Position numbers and translations under genes: made by a program | Shown here: positions 14,897-28,100 of the stretch, piece after piece | Layout of the letters: each line of letters starts with the position of its first letter | Position numbering within the stretch: position 1 is the first letter of the stretch | Assembly: GCA_029961685.1 (NCBI GenBank) | Contig: JARWKL010000008.1 | Coordinates: 34,349,619-34,413,618, forward strand | Direction: 5' to 3' | Origin: Aristolochia californica | Lineage: Eukaryota; Streptophyta; Magnoliopsida; Piperales; Aristolochiaceae | DNA length: 64,000 nt | Notes under the pieces: model-generated | What the model saw: only the letters and a program-made list of their open reading frames with translations | The model's database searches: none | Told to the model about the DNA's origin: nothing

Positions 14897-14934
14897 ACAT
14901 GTTTCAAGCATGCATATCCATATTTAAAACATGT
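14897..14934. repeat. Second dyad of the monomer around a GCATGC core (example)
   Basis: acatgttt at the left and aaacatgt at the right form 8-bp inverted arms about 22 bp apart. The spacer contains gcatgc and atgcat palindromes. The same arrangement occurs in most monomers, and the solo-LTR insertion lies inside this spacer. Confidence 0.75.
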
Positions 14935-14940
14935 GTAGGA

Positions 14941-17900
14941 TATTTTTAGAAATCTCTTTCTTATAAAATTTAAATCTATTAGGGTTGAGCAAGTGGAATT
15001 TCCCAAACTCGGATATCAAACTTTTGTGTTCATTTGTGGTGTGTGAATAAATTTTCTTTACTTTCATTGGTTGTTTTTTAATTTTTTTGCATACCTAAAC
15101 TCTTAAATTTTGGTTTTCTTGTGATCTCTTTGCCTTCTTATCTTTTTGTTTACGAGATAAAGGGAAAATTGAAAACTCAAATTTTGATTTAAGAACAAAT
15201 AATACATCCAAATTGGAAATGCACAAATGTAGAGATAGATAATTCAAAAAAGTGTCTGTAATTTTTAGGGATAGTAAACTCTTTCTAAGTTTTAACTATT
15301 AGGCTTTGCAATCGTCTAAAAAGGGGGAGGTGGGAGATTTTTAATTGAGTCTTTACTCCTAAACCATAAGTCATTTCTCACAAAAATATAGCCCGTTACG
15401 CATGACTGACCGATAAATCACTTTACAATAATCAATGATTGTTTGATCAGGTTTTTATAAATGGGCAAAATAATGGCTTGTTTGATTCGGGTGAATATCC
15501 CACCACACGTTCACTTGAAAATTTAATGAGGTTTGGATCCTTATGTCATTTCCATCTTTAACATGTTTCAAAGATGCATATCCATATTTAAAAAATGTGT
15601 AGGATAAATTTGGAAATCTCTTTCTATTATAATTCCAAGCAATTAGGGTTGAACACGTGGAATTTCCAAAACATGGATATCAAATCTTTTGGGTTCATTT
15701 GTGGTGTGTGAATAAATTTTCATTACTTTTATTCATTTTTTTATAAATTTTTTGCGTACATAAACTCTAAAAATTTTGTTTTGTAGTGATCTATTTGCCT
15801 TCTTATCTTTTTGTTTGCGAGATAAAGGGAAAATTGAAAACTAAAGTTTTGGTTTAAGAAAAAAGTATACATCTAAAACGGAAATGCACAAGTAGAGAGA
15901 GATAATTCGAAAAAGTGTTTTTAATTTTTAGGGATTGTAAACTCTTTCTAGTTTTTATATATTAGGTTTTACAATCGTTGAAAAAAGTGGGAGGCGGAAG
16001 ATTTTTTACTGAGTGTTGACTCCCAATCAATAAGTCATTTCTTAAAAAAATATAGCCCGTTACACATGATTTAACAATAAATCATTTTACAATCATATTT
16101 TGGTCCGCTTTTTGTAAATGTGCAAAATAATGGCTTGTTTCACTCGGGTAAATATCCCACCTCACGTTCACTTAAGAATTTAATGAGGTTTGGATCCATA
16201 GGTCATTTGCATCTTTAACATGTTTCAAACATGCATATCCATATTTAAAACATATGTAGGATCAATTTAGAAATCTCTTTCTTATAAAATTCCAAGAGAT
16301 TAGGTTTGAACTAGTAGAAAATCCCAAACATGGATATCAAAACTTTTGTGTTCATTTGTGGTGAGTGAATACATTTTCTTTACAAACATTTGTTGTTGTT
16401 TAAAGTTTTTTGCAAACTTAAGCTCTAAAATTTCTGTTTTGTTGTGAACTATTTGCATTCTTATCTTTTTGTTTACGAGATAAAGGGAAAAGTGAAAGCT
16501 CCAGTTTTTATTTTAAAAAAAACTATAGATCTAAAATGGAAATGCACAAATGTAGAGAGAGATAATTCCTAACAGTGTCTGTAATTTTAACGGATAATAA
16601 ACTCTTTATAAATTTAATATATTAGGCTTTGCAATAGTCGGGAAAAGGGGGAGGCTAGGGATTTTTATCCGAGTCTTGACTCCCAATCCATAAGAAATTT
16701 CTCACAAAAACATTGCTCGTTACGCATGATTGACCGATAAATCACTTTACAACAATCAATGATTATTAGGTCAGCTTTTTTTAAATGGGAAAAATAATGG
16801 CCTGTATGACTCGGGTAAATATCCCACCGCACGTTCACTTGAGAATTTAATGAGGTTTGGATCCATAGGTCATTTGCATCTTTAACATGTTTCAAACATG
16901 CATATCCATATTTAAAACATGTGTAGCATCAATTTAGAAATCTCTTTCTTATAAAACTCCTAGATATTAGGGTTGGACTAGTGGAACTTCCAAAACTTGG
17001 ATATCAAAACTTTTGTGTTCATTTGTGGTGTGTGAATACATTTTCTTTACTTACATTTGTTGTTGTTTAAAATTTTTTGTATACATAATCTCAAAAAATT
17101 TCATTTTGTTGTGATCTTTTTGCATTCTTATCTTTTTGTTTACGAGATAAAGGGAAAAGTGAAAGCTCAACTTTTTATTTTAAAAAAAGTATACATCTAA
17201 AATGGAAATACACAAATGTAGAGAGAGATAATTCCAAAACGTGTGTGGTATTTTTAGGGATAGTAAATTATTTCTAAGTTTTATATATTAGGCTTTGCAA
17301 TCGTTGGGAAAAGGGGGAGGAGTGGGATTTTTATCTGAGTCTTGACTCTCAATCCATAAGTAATTTCTTACAAAAATATTGCCTGTTACGTATGATTGAC
17401 CGATAAATCACTTTACAATAATCAATGATTGTTAGGTCAGCTTTTTGTAAATGGGCAAAATAATGACTTGTTTGACTCGGGTAAATATCCCACCACACGT
17501 TTACTTGATAATTTAATGATGTTTGGATCCATAAGTCATTTTCATCTTTAACATGTTTCAAGGATGCATATCAATATTTAAAACATGTGTAGGATAAATT
17601 TGGAAATCTCTTTCTTACAATATTCCAAGCTTTTAGGGTTGAACAAGTGGAATTTCCCAAACTTGGATATCAAAACTTTTGGGTTCATTTGTAATGTATG
17701 AATAAATTTTTTTTACTTACATTTGTTTTCTTTAAAATTTTTGGTTTGTTGTGATCTATTTGCCTTCATGTCTTTTTGTTTGCGAGATAAAGGGAAAATT
17801 GAAAACTCAAGTTTTTATTTAAGAAAAAGTATACATCTAAAAAGGAAATGCACAAATATAGAGAGAGACAATTCGTAAAAGTCTCTGTAATTTTTCAGGA

Positions 17901-18200
17901 TTGTAAACTCTTTCTTGTTTTTATATATTGGGTTTTGCAATTGTCGGAAAAAGCGGAAGGTGGGGGATTTTTAACTGAGTCTTGACTCCCAATCAGTAAG
18001 TCATTTCTTACAAGAATATAGCCCGTTACACATGATTGACTGATAAATCACTTGAAAATCATAGTTGATTGTTAGGTCAGCTTTTTGTAGATGTGCAAAA
18101 TATTTGCTTGTTTGACTCGGGTAAATATTCCACCGCACGTTCACTTGAAAATTTAATGAGGTTTGGATCCATTGGTCATTTGCATTCTATACAAGTTTAA
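14941..18200 (+). repeat. Satellite array, subfamily B (about 5 monomers)
   Basis: Ordinary subfamily B monomers, anchors at about 15601, 16258, 16925, 17591 and 18231. Several copies share a ttctaagtttt variant and a gaatacattttc variant. The monomer around 17720-17760 is shortened within the ttgttgttgtt/catacataaac segment, giving a 640-bp spacing. No non-satellite sequence is seen. Confidence 0.9.
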
Positions 18201-21158
18201 AACATGCATATTCATATTTAAAACATGTGTAGGATCAATTTAGAAATCTCTTTCTTATAAAATTCAAAGCTATTAGGGTTGAACTATTGGAATTTCCAAA
18301 CCTTGTATATCAAAACTTTAGTGTTCATTTGTGGTGTGTGAATAAATTTTCTTTACTTACATTTGTTGTTGTTTTATTTTTTTTGCATACATAAACTTTA
18401 AAATTTTTGTTATGGTATGATCTATTTGCCTTCATATCTTTTTGTTAACAAGATAGAGGGAAAAGTGAAAAATCAAATTTTCATTTAAGAAAAAAGTATA
18501 CATCTAAAATGGAAATGCACAAAATTAGAGAGAGATAATTCCAAAAAGTTTATGTAATTTTTTGAGTTTGTAAACTCTTTCTTGTTTTTATATATTAGGC
18601 TCTGCAATCGTTGGGAAAAGTAGGAGGCGGGGGATTTTTAACTGTGTGTTGACTCCTAATCCATGAGTCATTTCTTTGAAAAATATAGTCTGTTGTGCAT
18701 GGTTGACCAGTAAATCACTTTACAATCATCAATGATTGTTAGGTCAGCTTTTTTCAAATGGGCAAAATAATGGTGGTTTAACTCGGGTAAAAATCTCTTT
18801 CTTATAAAATTCCAACATATTAGGGTTGAACTTGTAGGATTTCCCGAACTTAGATATCAAAATTTTTGTGTTCATTTGCGTTGTGTGAATAAATTTTCTT
18901 TAGTTACATTTGTTGTTGTTTTAATTTTTTTGCATACATAAAATCTAAAATTTTCATTTTATTGTGATCTATTTGTCTTCTTATCATTTTGTTTACTAGA
19001 TAAAGGGAAAATTTAAATTTCAAGTTTCGATTTAAGAAAAAAATATATATCTAAATTGGAAATGCACAAATGTAGAGTGAGATAGTTCCAAACAGTGTCT
19101 GTCACTTTTATGGATTGTAAACTATTACTAGTTTTTATAGATTAAGGTTTGCAATCATCAAAAAAAGGGGAAGGGGGATTTTTAACTTAGTGTTGTCTCC
19201 CAGTCCATAAGTTCTTTGTTTAAAAAAATATAGCCCATTACGCATGATTGATTGATAAATACTTCACAATCATCAATGATTGTTAGGTCAACTTATTGTA
19301 AATGGGTAAAATAATGGTGGTTTGACTCGGGTAAATATCCCATTGCACTTTCATTTAAGAATTTAATGACGTTTGGATCCATAGGTCATTTCCATCTTTA
19401 ACATGTTTCAAGCATGTATATCTATATTTAGAACATGTGTAGGATCAATTTAGAATCTCTTTCTTATAAAATTCCAAGCTATTAGGTTTGAACTAGTGGA
19501 ATTTCCCAAACTTAGATATCAAAACTTTTGTCTTCATTCGTGGTGTGTAAATAAAATTTATTTATATACATTTGTTATTGTTTTAAATTTTTTGCATTCA
19601 TCAACTCTTAAATTTTCGTTTCTATGTGATATATTTGCCTTCTTAGCTTTTTGTTTACTAGAAAAAGTGAAAAGTGAAAACTCAAGTTTTAATTTAAGAA
19701 AAAAATATACTTCTAAAATGAAAGTGCACAAATGTAGAGAGAGATAATTTTAAAAAGTTTCTGTCATTTTTAGGGATTGTAAACTCTTCCTAGTTTTTAT
19801 ATATTAGGTTTAGCTATCATCGGGAAAAGGGGGAGCGGGGGATTTTTAACTGAGTGTTGAGTCCAAAGCCATAAGTCATTTCTTAGAAAAATATAGCCCG
19901 TTACGCATGATTCACTGATAAATCACTTTACAATCATCAATGATTGTTATGTCAGAGTTTTGTAAATAGGAAAAATAATGGCTTGTTTGACTCAGGTAAA
20001 TATCCCACCGCACGTTCACTTGAGAATTTATGAGGTTTAGATCCAAAGGTCATTTGCATCTATAACATGTTTCAAGCATACATATCCATATTTAAAACAT
20101 GCGTAGGATAAATTTAGAAATCTCTTTCTTATTAAATTCCAAGCTATTAGGGTTGAACTTGTGGAATTTCCCAAACTTGGATATCAAAACTTTTGTGTTC
20201 ATTTGTGGTGTGTGAATAAATTTTCTTTCAACCCATTTGTTGTTGTTTTAAATTGTTTGCGTACATAAACTCTAAAAATTTTGTTTTGTTGTGTTCTATT
20301 TGCCTTCTTATCTTTTTGTATGCTAGAGAGTGGAAAAATTGAAAACTCAAGTTTTGATTTAAGAAAAAAATATACATCTAAAATGGTAATGCACAAATGT
20401 AGAGAGAGATAATTCGTAAATGTGTCTGTAATTTTTAGGGATTGTAAAATCTTTCTAGTTTTTATATATTAGGTTTTGCAATTGTAGGAAAAATCAGGAA
20501 GCGGGGGATTTTTAACTGAGTGTTAACCCCCAATCCATAAGTCATTTCTTACAAAACTATAGCTTGTTCCACCTGATTTACCGATAAATCACTTTACAAT
20601 CATCAATGATTGTTATGTCAGCTTTTTGTAAAAGAGCAAAATAATGGCTTGTTTGACTTGGATAAATATCCCACCGCACATTCACTTGAGAATTTAATGC
20701 GGTTTGGATCCATAGGTCATTTGCATCTTTAACATGTTTCCAGCATGTATATCCGTATTTAAAACATGTACAAGATCAATTTAGAAATCTCTTTCTTATA
20801 AAATTCCAAGCAAATGGGGTTGAACTACTGAAATTTCCCAAACTTGGATTCAAAATATTTATGTTCATTTGTGGTGTGTAAACAGATTTTCTTTACTAAT
20901 ATTTGTTTTTGTTTTAAATTTTTTGTAGACATAAACTCTAAAATTTTTGTTTTGTTTTGTTCTATTTGCCTTCTTGTCTTTTTGTTTACGAGATAAAACG
21001 AAAAGTGAAAACTCAAGTTTTGATTTAAGAAAAGAGTACATATCTAAAATAGAAATGCAAAAATGTAGAGAGATAATTCCAAAAAAATGTCTGTAATTTT
21101 TAGGGATTGTAAACTCTTTCTTGTTTTTATATATTAGGTTTTGCAATCGTTAGGAAAA

Positions 21159-21182
21159 GGGGGGGGGGGGGGGGGGGGGGGG
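21159..21182 (+). repeat. G run (24)
   Basis: At the monomer G-rich site. The following gatttttaa word is also lost, so G expansion and a small deletion coincide. Confidence 0.85.
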
Positions 21183-21842
21183 TTCACTGAGTGTTGTCTC
21201 CCAGTCCATAAGTTATTTCTTAAAAAAAATATAGCCCATTATGCAAGATTGACCGATAAATCACTTTACAAACATCAATGATTGTTAGGTCAGCGTTTTG
21301 GAAATGGGCAAAATAATGGCTTGTTTGACACGGGTAAATATCCCACTGCACTTTCAATTAAGAATTTATTGAGGTTTGGATCCATAGGTCATTTGCATCT
21401 TTAACATGTTTTGAGCATGCATATCCATATTTAAAACATGTGTAGGATCAATTTTTAGAAATCACTTTCTTATAAAATTACATGCTATTATGGTTGAGCA
21501 AGTGGAATTTCCAAAACTTGGATATCAAAACTTTTGGGTTCATTTGTGGTGCGTGAATAAATTTTCTTTACATACATTTGTTGTTGTTTTAATTTTTTTG
21601 CATACATAAACTCTAAAATTTTCGTTTTGTTGTGTTCTATTTGACTTCTTATCTTTTTTTTCACCAAATAAGGGGAAAAGTGAAAAATCAAGTTTTGATT
21701 TAAGACAAAAATATATATCTAAAATGGAAATGCAGAAATGTAGAGAGAGATAATTCCAAAAAAGTGTCTGTAATTTTTAGGGATTGTAAACTCTTTCTAG
21801 TTTTTATATACTAGGTTTTGCAATCATCGGGAAAAAAAGGGA

Positions 21843-21861
21843 GGGGGGGGGGGGGGGGGGG
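21843..21861 (+). repeat. G run (19)
   Basis: At the monomer G-rich site. The related monomer 7.19 kb upstream has a shorter interrupted version (ggaggagggtgggaggggg). Confidence 0.85.
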
Positions 21862-24554
21862 TATTTTTAACTGAGTGTTGTTTCCTAATCCACAAGTTAT
21901 TTATTGAAAACAATAAAGCCTATTACGCAAGATTGACTGATAAATCTCTTTACAATCATGAATGATTGTTAGTTCAGCTTTTTTCAAATGGGCAAAATAA
22001 TGGCTTGTTTGACTCGGGTAAAAATCCCAGTTCACTTTCATTATCAGAATTTAATGAGGTTTGGATCCATAGGTTATTTGCATCTTAACATGTTTCAAGC
22101 ATGCATATCCATATTTAAAACATGCGTAGGATCAATTTAGAAATCACTTTCTTATAAAATTCCAAGATATTACGGTTGAACTAGTGGAACTTCCCAAACT
22201 GGGATATCAAAACTTTTGTGTTCATTTGTGGTGTGTGAATACATTTTCTTTACTTACATTTGTTGTTGTTTAAAGTTTTTTGCATACATAAACTCTAAAA
22301 TTTTCGTTTTGTTGTGATCTATTTGCCTTCTAATGTTTTTGTTTACAAAATAAAGGGAAAAGTGAAAACTCAAGTATTTATTTAAGAAAAAAGTATACAT
22401 CTAAAATTGAAATGCACAAATATAGATAGAGATAATTCCAAAAAGTGACTGTAAGTTTTTGGGATTGTAAAATCTTTCTTGTTTTTATATATTAGGTTTT
22501 GAATCGTCGGAAAAAGGGGGAGATGTGTGATTTTTAACTGGGTGTTGACTCCATATCCATATATCATTTCTTAAAAAAATATAGCCCGTGATGCATGATT
22601 GTCCAATAAATCACTTTACAATCATCAATGATTGTTAGGTCAACTTTTAATAAATGACCAAAATAATGGCTTGTTTTACTCAGGTAAATATCCCATTGCA
22701 CGTTCACTTGAAAATTTAATGAGGTTTGGATCCATTGGTCATTTGCATCTTTCACATGTTTCAACCTTGCATATCCATATTTAAATCATGCATAGGATCA
22801 ATTTCGAAATCTCTTTCTTATAAAATTCCAAACTATTAGGGTTGAAGTAGTGGAATTTCCCATACTTGGATATCAAAATTTTTGTGTTCATTTGTGGTGT
22901 GTGAATAATTTTTTTTCCATAAATTCGTTGTTATTTTTATTTTTTTGCATATATAAACTCTAAAATTTTTGGTTATTTGTCATCTATTTGCCTCCTTATC
23001 TTTTTGTTTACGAGGTAAAGGACAAAGTGAAAGCTCAATTTGTTTATTTTTAAAAAAGTATCCATCTAAAATGGAAATACACAAATGTAGAGAGAGAAAA
23101 TTCCAAAAAGTGTCTGTAATTTTTAGGGATTGTAAAATCTTTCTAAATTTTATATATTAGGGTTTGCAAACGTCAGGAAAAGGTGGAGGTGGGGCATTTT
23201 TAACTGAGTATTGACTCCCAAACCATAAGTGATTTCTTACAAAAATATATCCATAGGTCATTTGCATTTTTTACCTGTTTTAAGCATGTATATCCTTATT
23301 TAAAACATGTGTAGGATCAATTTAGAAATCTCTTTCGTATAAAATTCCAAACTATTAGTGTTGAACTAGTGGAAATTCCCAAACTAGGATAACAAAACTT
23401 TTGTGTTCATTTGTGGTGTGTGAATAAATTTCATTTTCTTACATTTGTTGTTGTTTTAAATTTTTTGCATACATAAGCTCTAAAACTTTCGTTTTGTTGT
23501 GATCTATTTTCCTTTTTGTCTATTTGTTAATGAGATAAAGGGAAAAGTGAAAACTCAAAATTTCATTTAAGAAAAAACTATAGATCTAAAATGGAAATAC
23601 ACACAAGTAGAGAGAGATAATTCCAAAAAATGTCTGTAATTTTTAGAGATTGTAAACTCTTTCTTGTTTTTATATATTAGGCTCTACAATCATCAGGAAT
23701 AGGGGGAGAAGGGGATTTTCAACTAAGTGTTGACACCTATTCCATTAGTCATTTCTTTAAAAAATATAGCCCATTACGCAGGATTGACCGGTAAATCACT
23801 TTAGGTCAGATTTTTGTAACTGAGTAAAATAATGGCTTTTTTGACTCGGGTAAATATCGCACGGCATGTTCCCACTAGAATTTAATGTAGTTAGTCATTT
23901 TCAAATTTAATATGTTTCAAGCATGCATATATCCATATTTAAAACATGTGTAGGATCAATTTAATAATTTGTTTCTTATAAAATTCAAACATATTAGAGT
24001 TGAACTTGTGGGATTTCCCAAACTTGGATATCAAAATTTCTTATAAATTTTTTAAAATGGAAATGCATAAATGTAAAGTGAGATAATTCAAAAGAGTGTC
24101 TGTCATTTTTAGGGATTGTAAACTCTTTCTAGTTTTTATATATTAGGTCATGCTATCAACGGGAAAAGAGGGAGGCGAAGGATTTTTAACTGAGTGTTGA
24201 CTCCAAATCGATAAGTCATTTCTTAAAAAAATATAGCTTGTTACACTTGATTGACTAATAACTCACTTTACAATCAACAATGATTGTTAGGTCAACTTTT
24301 TAAAATAGGAAAAATAATGGCTTGTTTGCTCGGGTAAATATCCCACAACACGTTCACTTGAGAATTTAATGAGGTTTGGATCCATAGGTCATTTGCTTCT
24401 ATAGCATGTTTCAAGCATGCATATCCATATTTAAAACATGTGTAGGATAAATTTAGAAATCTTTTTCTTATAAAATTCCAAGTTATTAGGGTTGAACTTG
24501 TGGAATTTCCCAAACTTGGATAGCAAAACTTTTGTGTTCATTTGTGGTGTGTAA

Positions 24555-24578
24555 ATATATATATATATATATATATAT
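24555..24578. repeat. (AT)12 microsatellite
   Basis: Lies between gtgtgtaa and tttttgtgatc. It replaces roughly 110 bp of the T-rich monomer segment, which accounts in part for the shortened monomer. Confidence 0.9.
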
Positions 24579-26101
24579 TTTTTGTGATCTATTTGCCTTC
24601 TTATCTTTTTGTTTGCGAGATAGATAGAAAATTGAAAACTAAATTTTTTATTTAAGAAAATATTATACTTCTAAAAGGGAAATGCACAATTGTAGAGAGA
24701 GATAATTCGTAAAAGTGTCTGTAATTTTTAGGGATTGCAAAATCTTTCTAGTTTTTATATATTAAGTTTTTCAATTGTCTGGAAAAATGGGAGGCGAGGG
24801 ATTTTTAACCGAGTGTTAACCCCCAATCCATAAGTCATTTCTTAAAAAAATATCCCACCATGATTTACCGATAAATCACTTTACAATCGTCAATGATTGT
24901 TAGTTCAGCTTTTTGTAAATGGGCAAGATAATGGCTTATTTGAATCGGATAAATATCCCACCACACGTTCACTTGATAATTGAATGAGGTTTGGAGCCAT
25001 AGGTCATTTGCATCTCTAACATTTATCAAACATGCTTATCCCTATTTGAAACAAGTGTAGGATCCATTTAGAAATCTCTTCCTTATAAAATTCAGAGCTA
25101 TTAGGCTTGAACTAGTGGAATTTCCCAAACTCTGATATCAAAATTTTTATGTTCATTTATGGAGTGTAAATAAATTTTCTTTACTTACATTTGTTGTTGT
25201 ATTAAATTTTTTGCATTCATACACTCTAAAATTTTCGTTTTGTTGTGATCTATTTGCCTTCTTATCTTTTTGTTTACGTGATAAAGGGAAAATTGAAAAC
25301 TCAAGTTTTGATTTAAGAAAAAAGCATACATCTAAATGGAAATGCACAAATGTGGAGAGAGAAAATTCCAAAAAGTTCCTGCAATTTTTAGGGATTGTAA
25401 ACCCTTTCTAGATTTTATTTATTAGGTTTTGGAATCGTCAAGAAAAGAGGGATTTTTAGCTGGGTGTCGACTCCGAATCCATAAGTCATTTCTTACAAAA
25501 ATATAGCCCGTTACACATGATTAACCGATAAATCACTTCAAAATCATCAATGAATGTTTGGTCAGCTTTTTTTAAATGGGAATATTAATGGCTTTTTGAC
25601 TCGGGTAAATATCCCACTGCACGATCACATGAAAATTTAACGAGGTTTGGATACATAGGTCATTTGCATCTTTAACATGTTTCAAGCATGCATATCAATA
25701 TTTAAAACATGGGTAGGATCAATTTAGAAATCTCTTTCTTATAAAATTCCAAGCCATTAGGGTTGAACTAGTGGAATTTCACAAACTTGGATATCAAAAT
25801 TTTGTGTTCATTTGTGGTGTGTAAATAAATTTTCTTTACATACATTTTTTGTTGTTTTAAATTTTTTGCATACATAAATTCTAAAATTTTCGTTTTGTTG
25901 TGGTCTATTTGTCTTCTTATCTTTTTGTTTACAAGATAAAGGGAAAATTGAAAATTCAAGTTTTGATTTAAGAAAAAAATATATATCTAAATTGGAAATG
26001 CAAAAATGTAGAGAGAGATAATTCCAAAAAGTATTTTCAATTTTTAGTGATTGTAAACTCTTTCAAGTTTTAATATATTAGCTTTTCCAATCGTTGGGAA
26101 A

Positions 26102-26136
<35 letters not shown>

Positions 26137-26155
26137 GGGGTTTGGGGGTTAGGGT
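26102..26155 (+). repeat. G run (34) followed by G-rich interrupted tail
   Basis: Pure G from 26102 to 26135, then tggggtttgggggttaggg. It occupies the monomer G-rich site; the tail is probably a decayed G run. Confidence 0.85.
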
Positions 26156-26440
26156 ATTTTTAAGTTATTGTTGTCTCCCTATCCATAAGTTATTTCTGAA
26201 AAAAAAATATTGCCCTTTACGCTAGATTGACCAATAAATCACTTTACAATAATCAATGATTGTTAGGTCAGCTTTTTACAACCGGGCAAAATAATGGCTT
26301 GCTTGACTCGGGTAAATATCCCATTGCACTTTCACTCAAGAATTTAATGAGGTTTGGATCCATAGGTCATTTGTATCTTTAACATGTTTCAAGCATGCAT
26401 ATCCATATTTAAAACATGTGTAGGATCAATTTATAAATCT

Positions 26441-28100
26441 CTATCTTATAAAATTACAAGCTATAGGGGTTGAGCAAGTGAAATTTCCCAAACTTGGATA
26501 TCAAAACTTTTGTGTTCATTTGTGGTGTGTGAATAAATTTTTTTTCTTTCATTTGTTGTTTTTTAAATTTTTTGCATACATAAACTCTAAACTTTTCATT
26601 TTGTTGTGATCCAGTTGCCATCATATCTTTTAGTTTTACGAGATAAAGAGAAAAGTGAAAGCTCAAGTTTGGATTTTAGAAAATAGTATACATCTACAAT
26701 GAAACTACTCAAATGTAGAGAGAGATAATTCCAAAAAGTGTTTGTCATTTTTAGGGATTTTAAAGTCTCTCTAATTTTAATATATTTGGCTTTGTAATCG
26801 TCGGAAAAACGGAGAAGAGGGGGATTTTTACCTAATCCATTAGTCATTTCTTTAAAAAATATAGCCGTTCTGCATGATTGACCTATAAATCACTTTACAA
26901 TCATCAATGATTGTTAGGTCAAATTTTTGTAAATGGGCAAAATACTGGCTTGTTTGACTCCGGTATATATCCCAGTGCACGTTCACTTGAGAATTCAATA
27001 AAGTATGGATCCATAAGTCATTTGCATCTTTAACATGTTTCAAGCTTGCATATTCTTATTTAAAACATGTGTAGGACCAATTTAAAAATCTGTTTCTTAT
27101 AAAATTCCAAACTATTAGGGTTGAACTAGTGGAATTTCCCAAACTTGGATATCAAAAATTTTGTGGTCATTTGAGGTGCGTGAATAAATTTTCTTTACTT
27201 ACATTTGTTGTTGTTTGAAATTTTTATCATACATAAACTCTAAAATTTTCATTTTGTTGTGATCTTTTTGCCCTCTTATCTTTTTGTTTATGACATAAAG
27301 GGAAAAGTGAAAGCTCAATTTTTTATTTTTAAAAAAATTCTACATCTAAAATGGAAATATACAAATGTAGACAAATAATTTCAAAAAGTGTGAGTAATTT
27401 TTATGGATAGTAAACTCTTTCTAAGTGTTATATATTAGGCTTTGAAATTTTCAGGAAAAGGGGGTGGCGGGGGATTTTTTATTGATCCCAATCCATAAGT
27501 CATTTCTCACAAAAATATAGCCTGTTATACTTGATTGACCGATAAATCACTTTACAATAATAATTGATTGTTAGGTCAACTTTTTGTAAATGGGCAAAAT
27601 AATGGCTTGTTTGACTCGGGTCAATATCCCATCACACGTTCATTTGAGAACTTAATCAGGTTTGGATCCATAGGTCATTTGCATCTTTAACATGTTTCAA
27701 GTATGCGTATATCCATATTTATAACATGTGTAGGATCAATTTAGAATTCTCTTTCTTATAAAATTCCAACCTACTTAAGTTGAACTTGTGGGATTTCCCA
27801 AACTTGGATATCAAAAATTTTGTCTTCATTTGTGGTGTGTGAATAAATTTTCTTTAAACCCATTTGTTGTTGTTTTAATTTTTTTGGATACATAAACTCA
27901 AAAATTTTCCTTTTCTTGCGATCTAGTTGCACTCTTATCTTTTTGTTGACGAGATAAAGGGAAAAGTAGTTATCTAAAATGAAAATACTCTAATGTAGGG
28001 AGAGATAATTCCAAAACGTGTCCACCATTTTTAGAGATTTTAAACTCTCTCTAGTTTTAATATATTTGGCTTTGGAATCGTCGAGAAAAGGGGGAGGTGG
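26441..28100 (+). repeat. Satellite monomers chimeric between subfamilies A and B
   Basis: Inside the B domain, segments of A-type sequence reappear. At about 26600-26810 are gatccagttgcc, cttttagtttt, gaaaatagtatac, gattttaaagtctctct and tttggctttg. At about 27650-28080 are tcaggtttgg, cttgtgggatttccc, gatctagttgc and gattttaaactctctctag. Flanking halves of the same monomers are B type. The copy at 27.96 kb also lost about 35 bp between gggaaaagt and tatctaaaatg. This patchwork is what unequal exchange or gene conversion between the subfamilies would leave. Confidence 0.8.

Larger units (their letters stand above)
10941..14940 (+). repeat. Satellite array, higher-order block copy 1 (about 6 monomers)
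   Basis: Subfamily B monomers with private variants that recur in the same order about 7.18-7.27 kb downstream. Examples are a monomer with ccaaaccttgg and actttagtgttc, then ggctctgcaattg with a ctcctaatcc variant, then tcttcattcatgg with gcattcatcaactc, then the gttccacttgattta variant, then ctattatggttgagcaagtgg. Anchors fall at 10961, 11630, 12259, 12925, 13591, 14258 and 14937. The 11630-12259 spacing is short (629) because a GT-rich microsatellite at 11947-11980 has replaced unique monomer sequence. No gene is supported. Confidence 0.85.
18201..22130 (+). repeat. Satellite array, higher-order block copy 2 (about 6 monomers)
   Basis: Repeats the variant order of the block at 10.9-14.9 kb. 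Matching landmarks are ccaaaccttg with actttagtgttc near 18.3 kb, ggctctgcaatcg near 18.6 kb, tcttcattcgtgg with gcattcatcaactc near 19.5-19.6 kb, aatcaggaagcggggg with cacctgattta near 20.5 kb, and ctattatggttgagcaagtgg near 21.48 kb. Offsets for the later landmarks are 7181-7187 bp. A deletion of about 170 bp at about 18790 joins gtaaa directly to aatctctttc and removes one anchor. Two G runs (21159-21182 and 21843-21861) mark the same monomer site as in copy 1. Confidence 0.85.
22131..26440 (+). repeat. Satellite array, subfamily B with several internally deleted monomers
   Basis: Anchors fall at 22128, 22794, 23313, 23952, 24444, 25059, 25715 and 26422. The spacings of 519 and 492 bp reveal deletions near 23250 (aaaaatata joined to tccataggtc) and near 24040 (aaaatttcttataaatttttt joined to the aaaatggaaatgc segment). 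An (AT)12 run at 24555-24578 replaces part of another monomer. The variants near 23.7, 24.15 and 24.8 kb (ggctctacaatc, then aactcactttacaatc, then gtgttaaccccc) echo the higher-order order seen at 11.3-13.3 kb and 18.6-20.5 kb. No gene is seen. Confidence 0.88.

Noticed and set aside
26136..26155. Telomere-like words (ggggtttgggggttaggg) after a G run
   Set aside because: There is no repeated TTTAGGG array. The words are better explained as a G run decayed by T substitutions at the usual monomer site.
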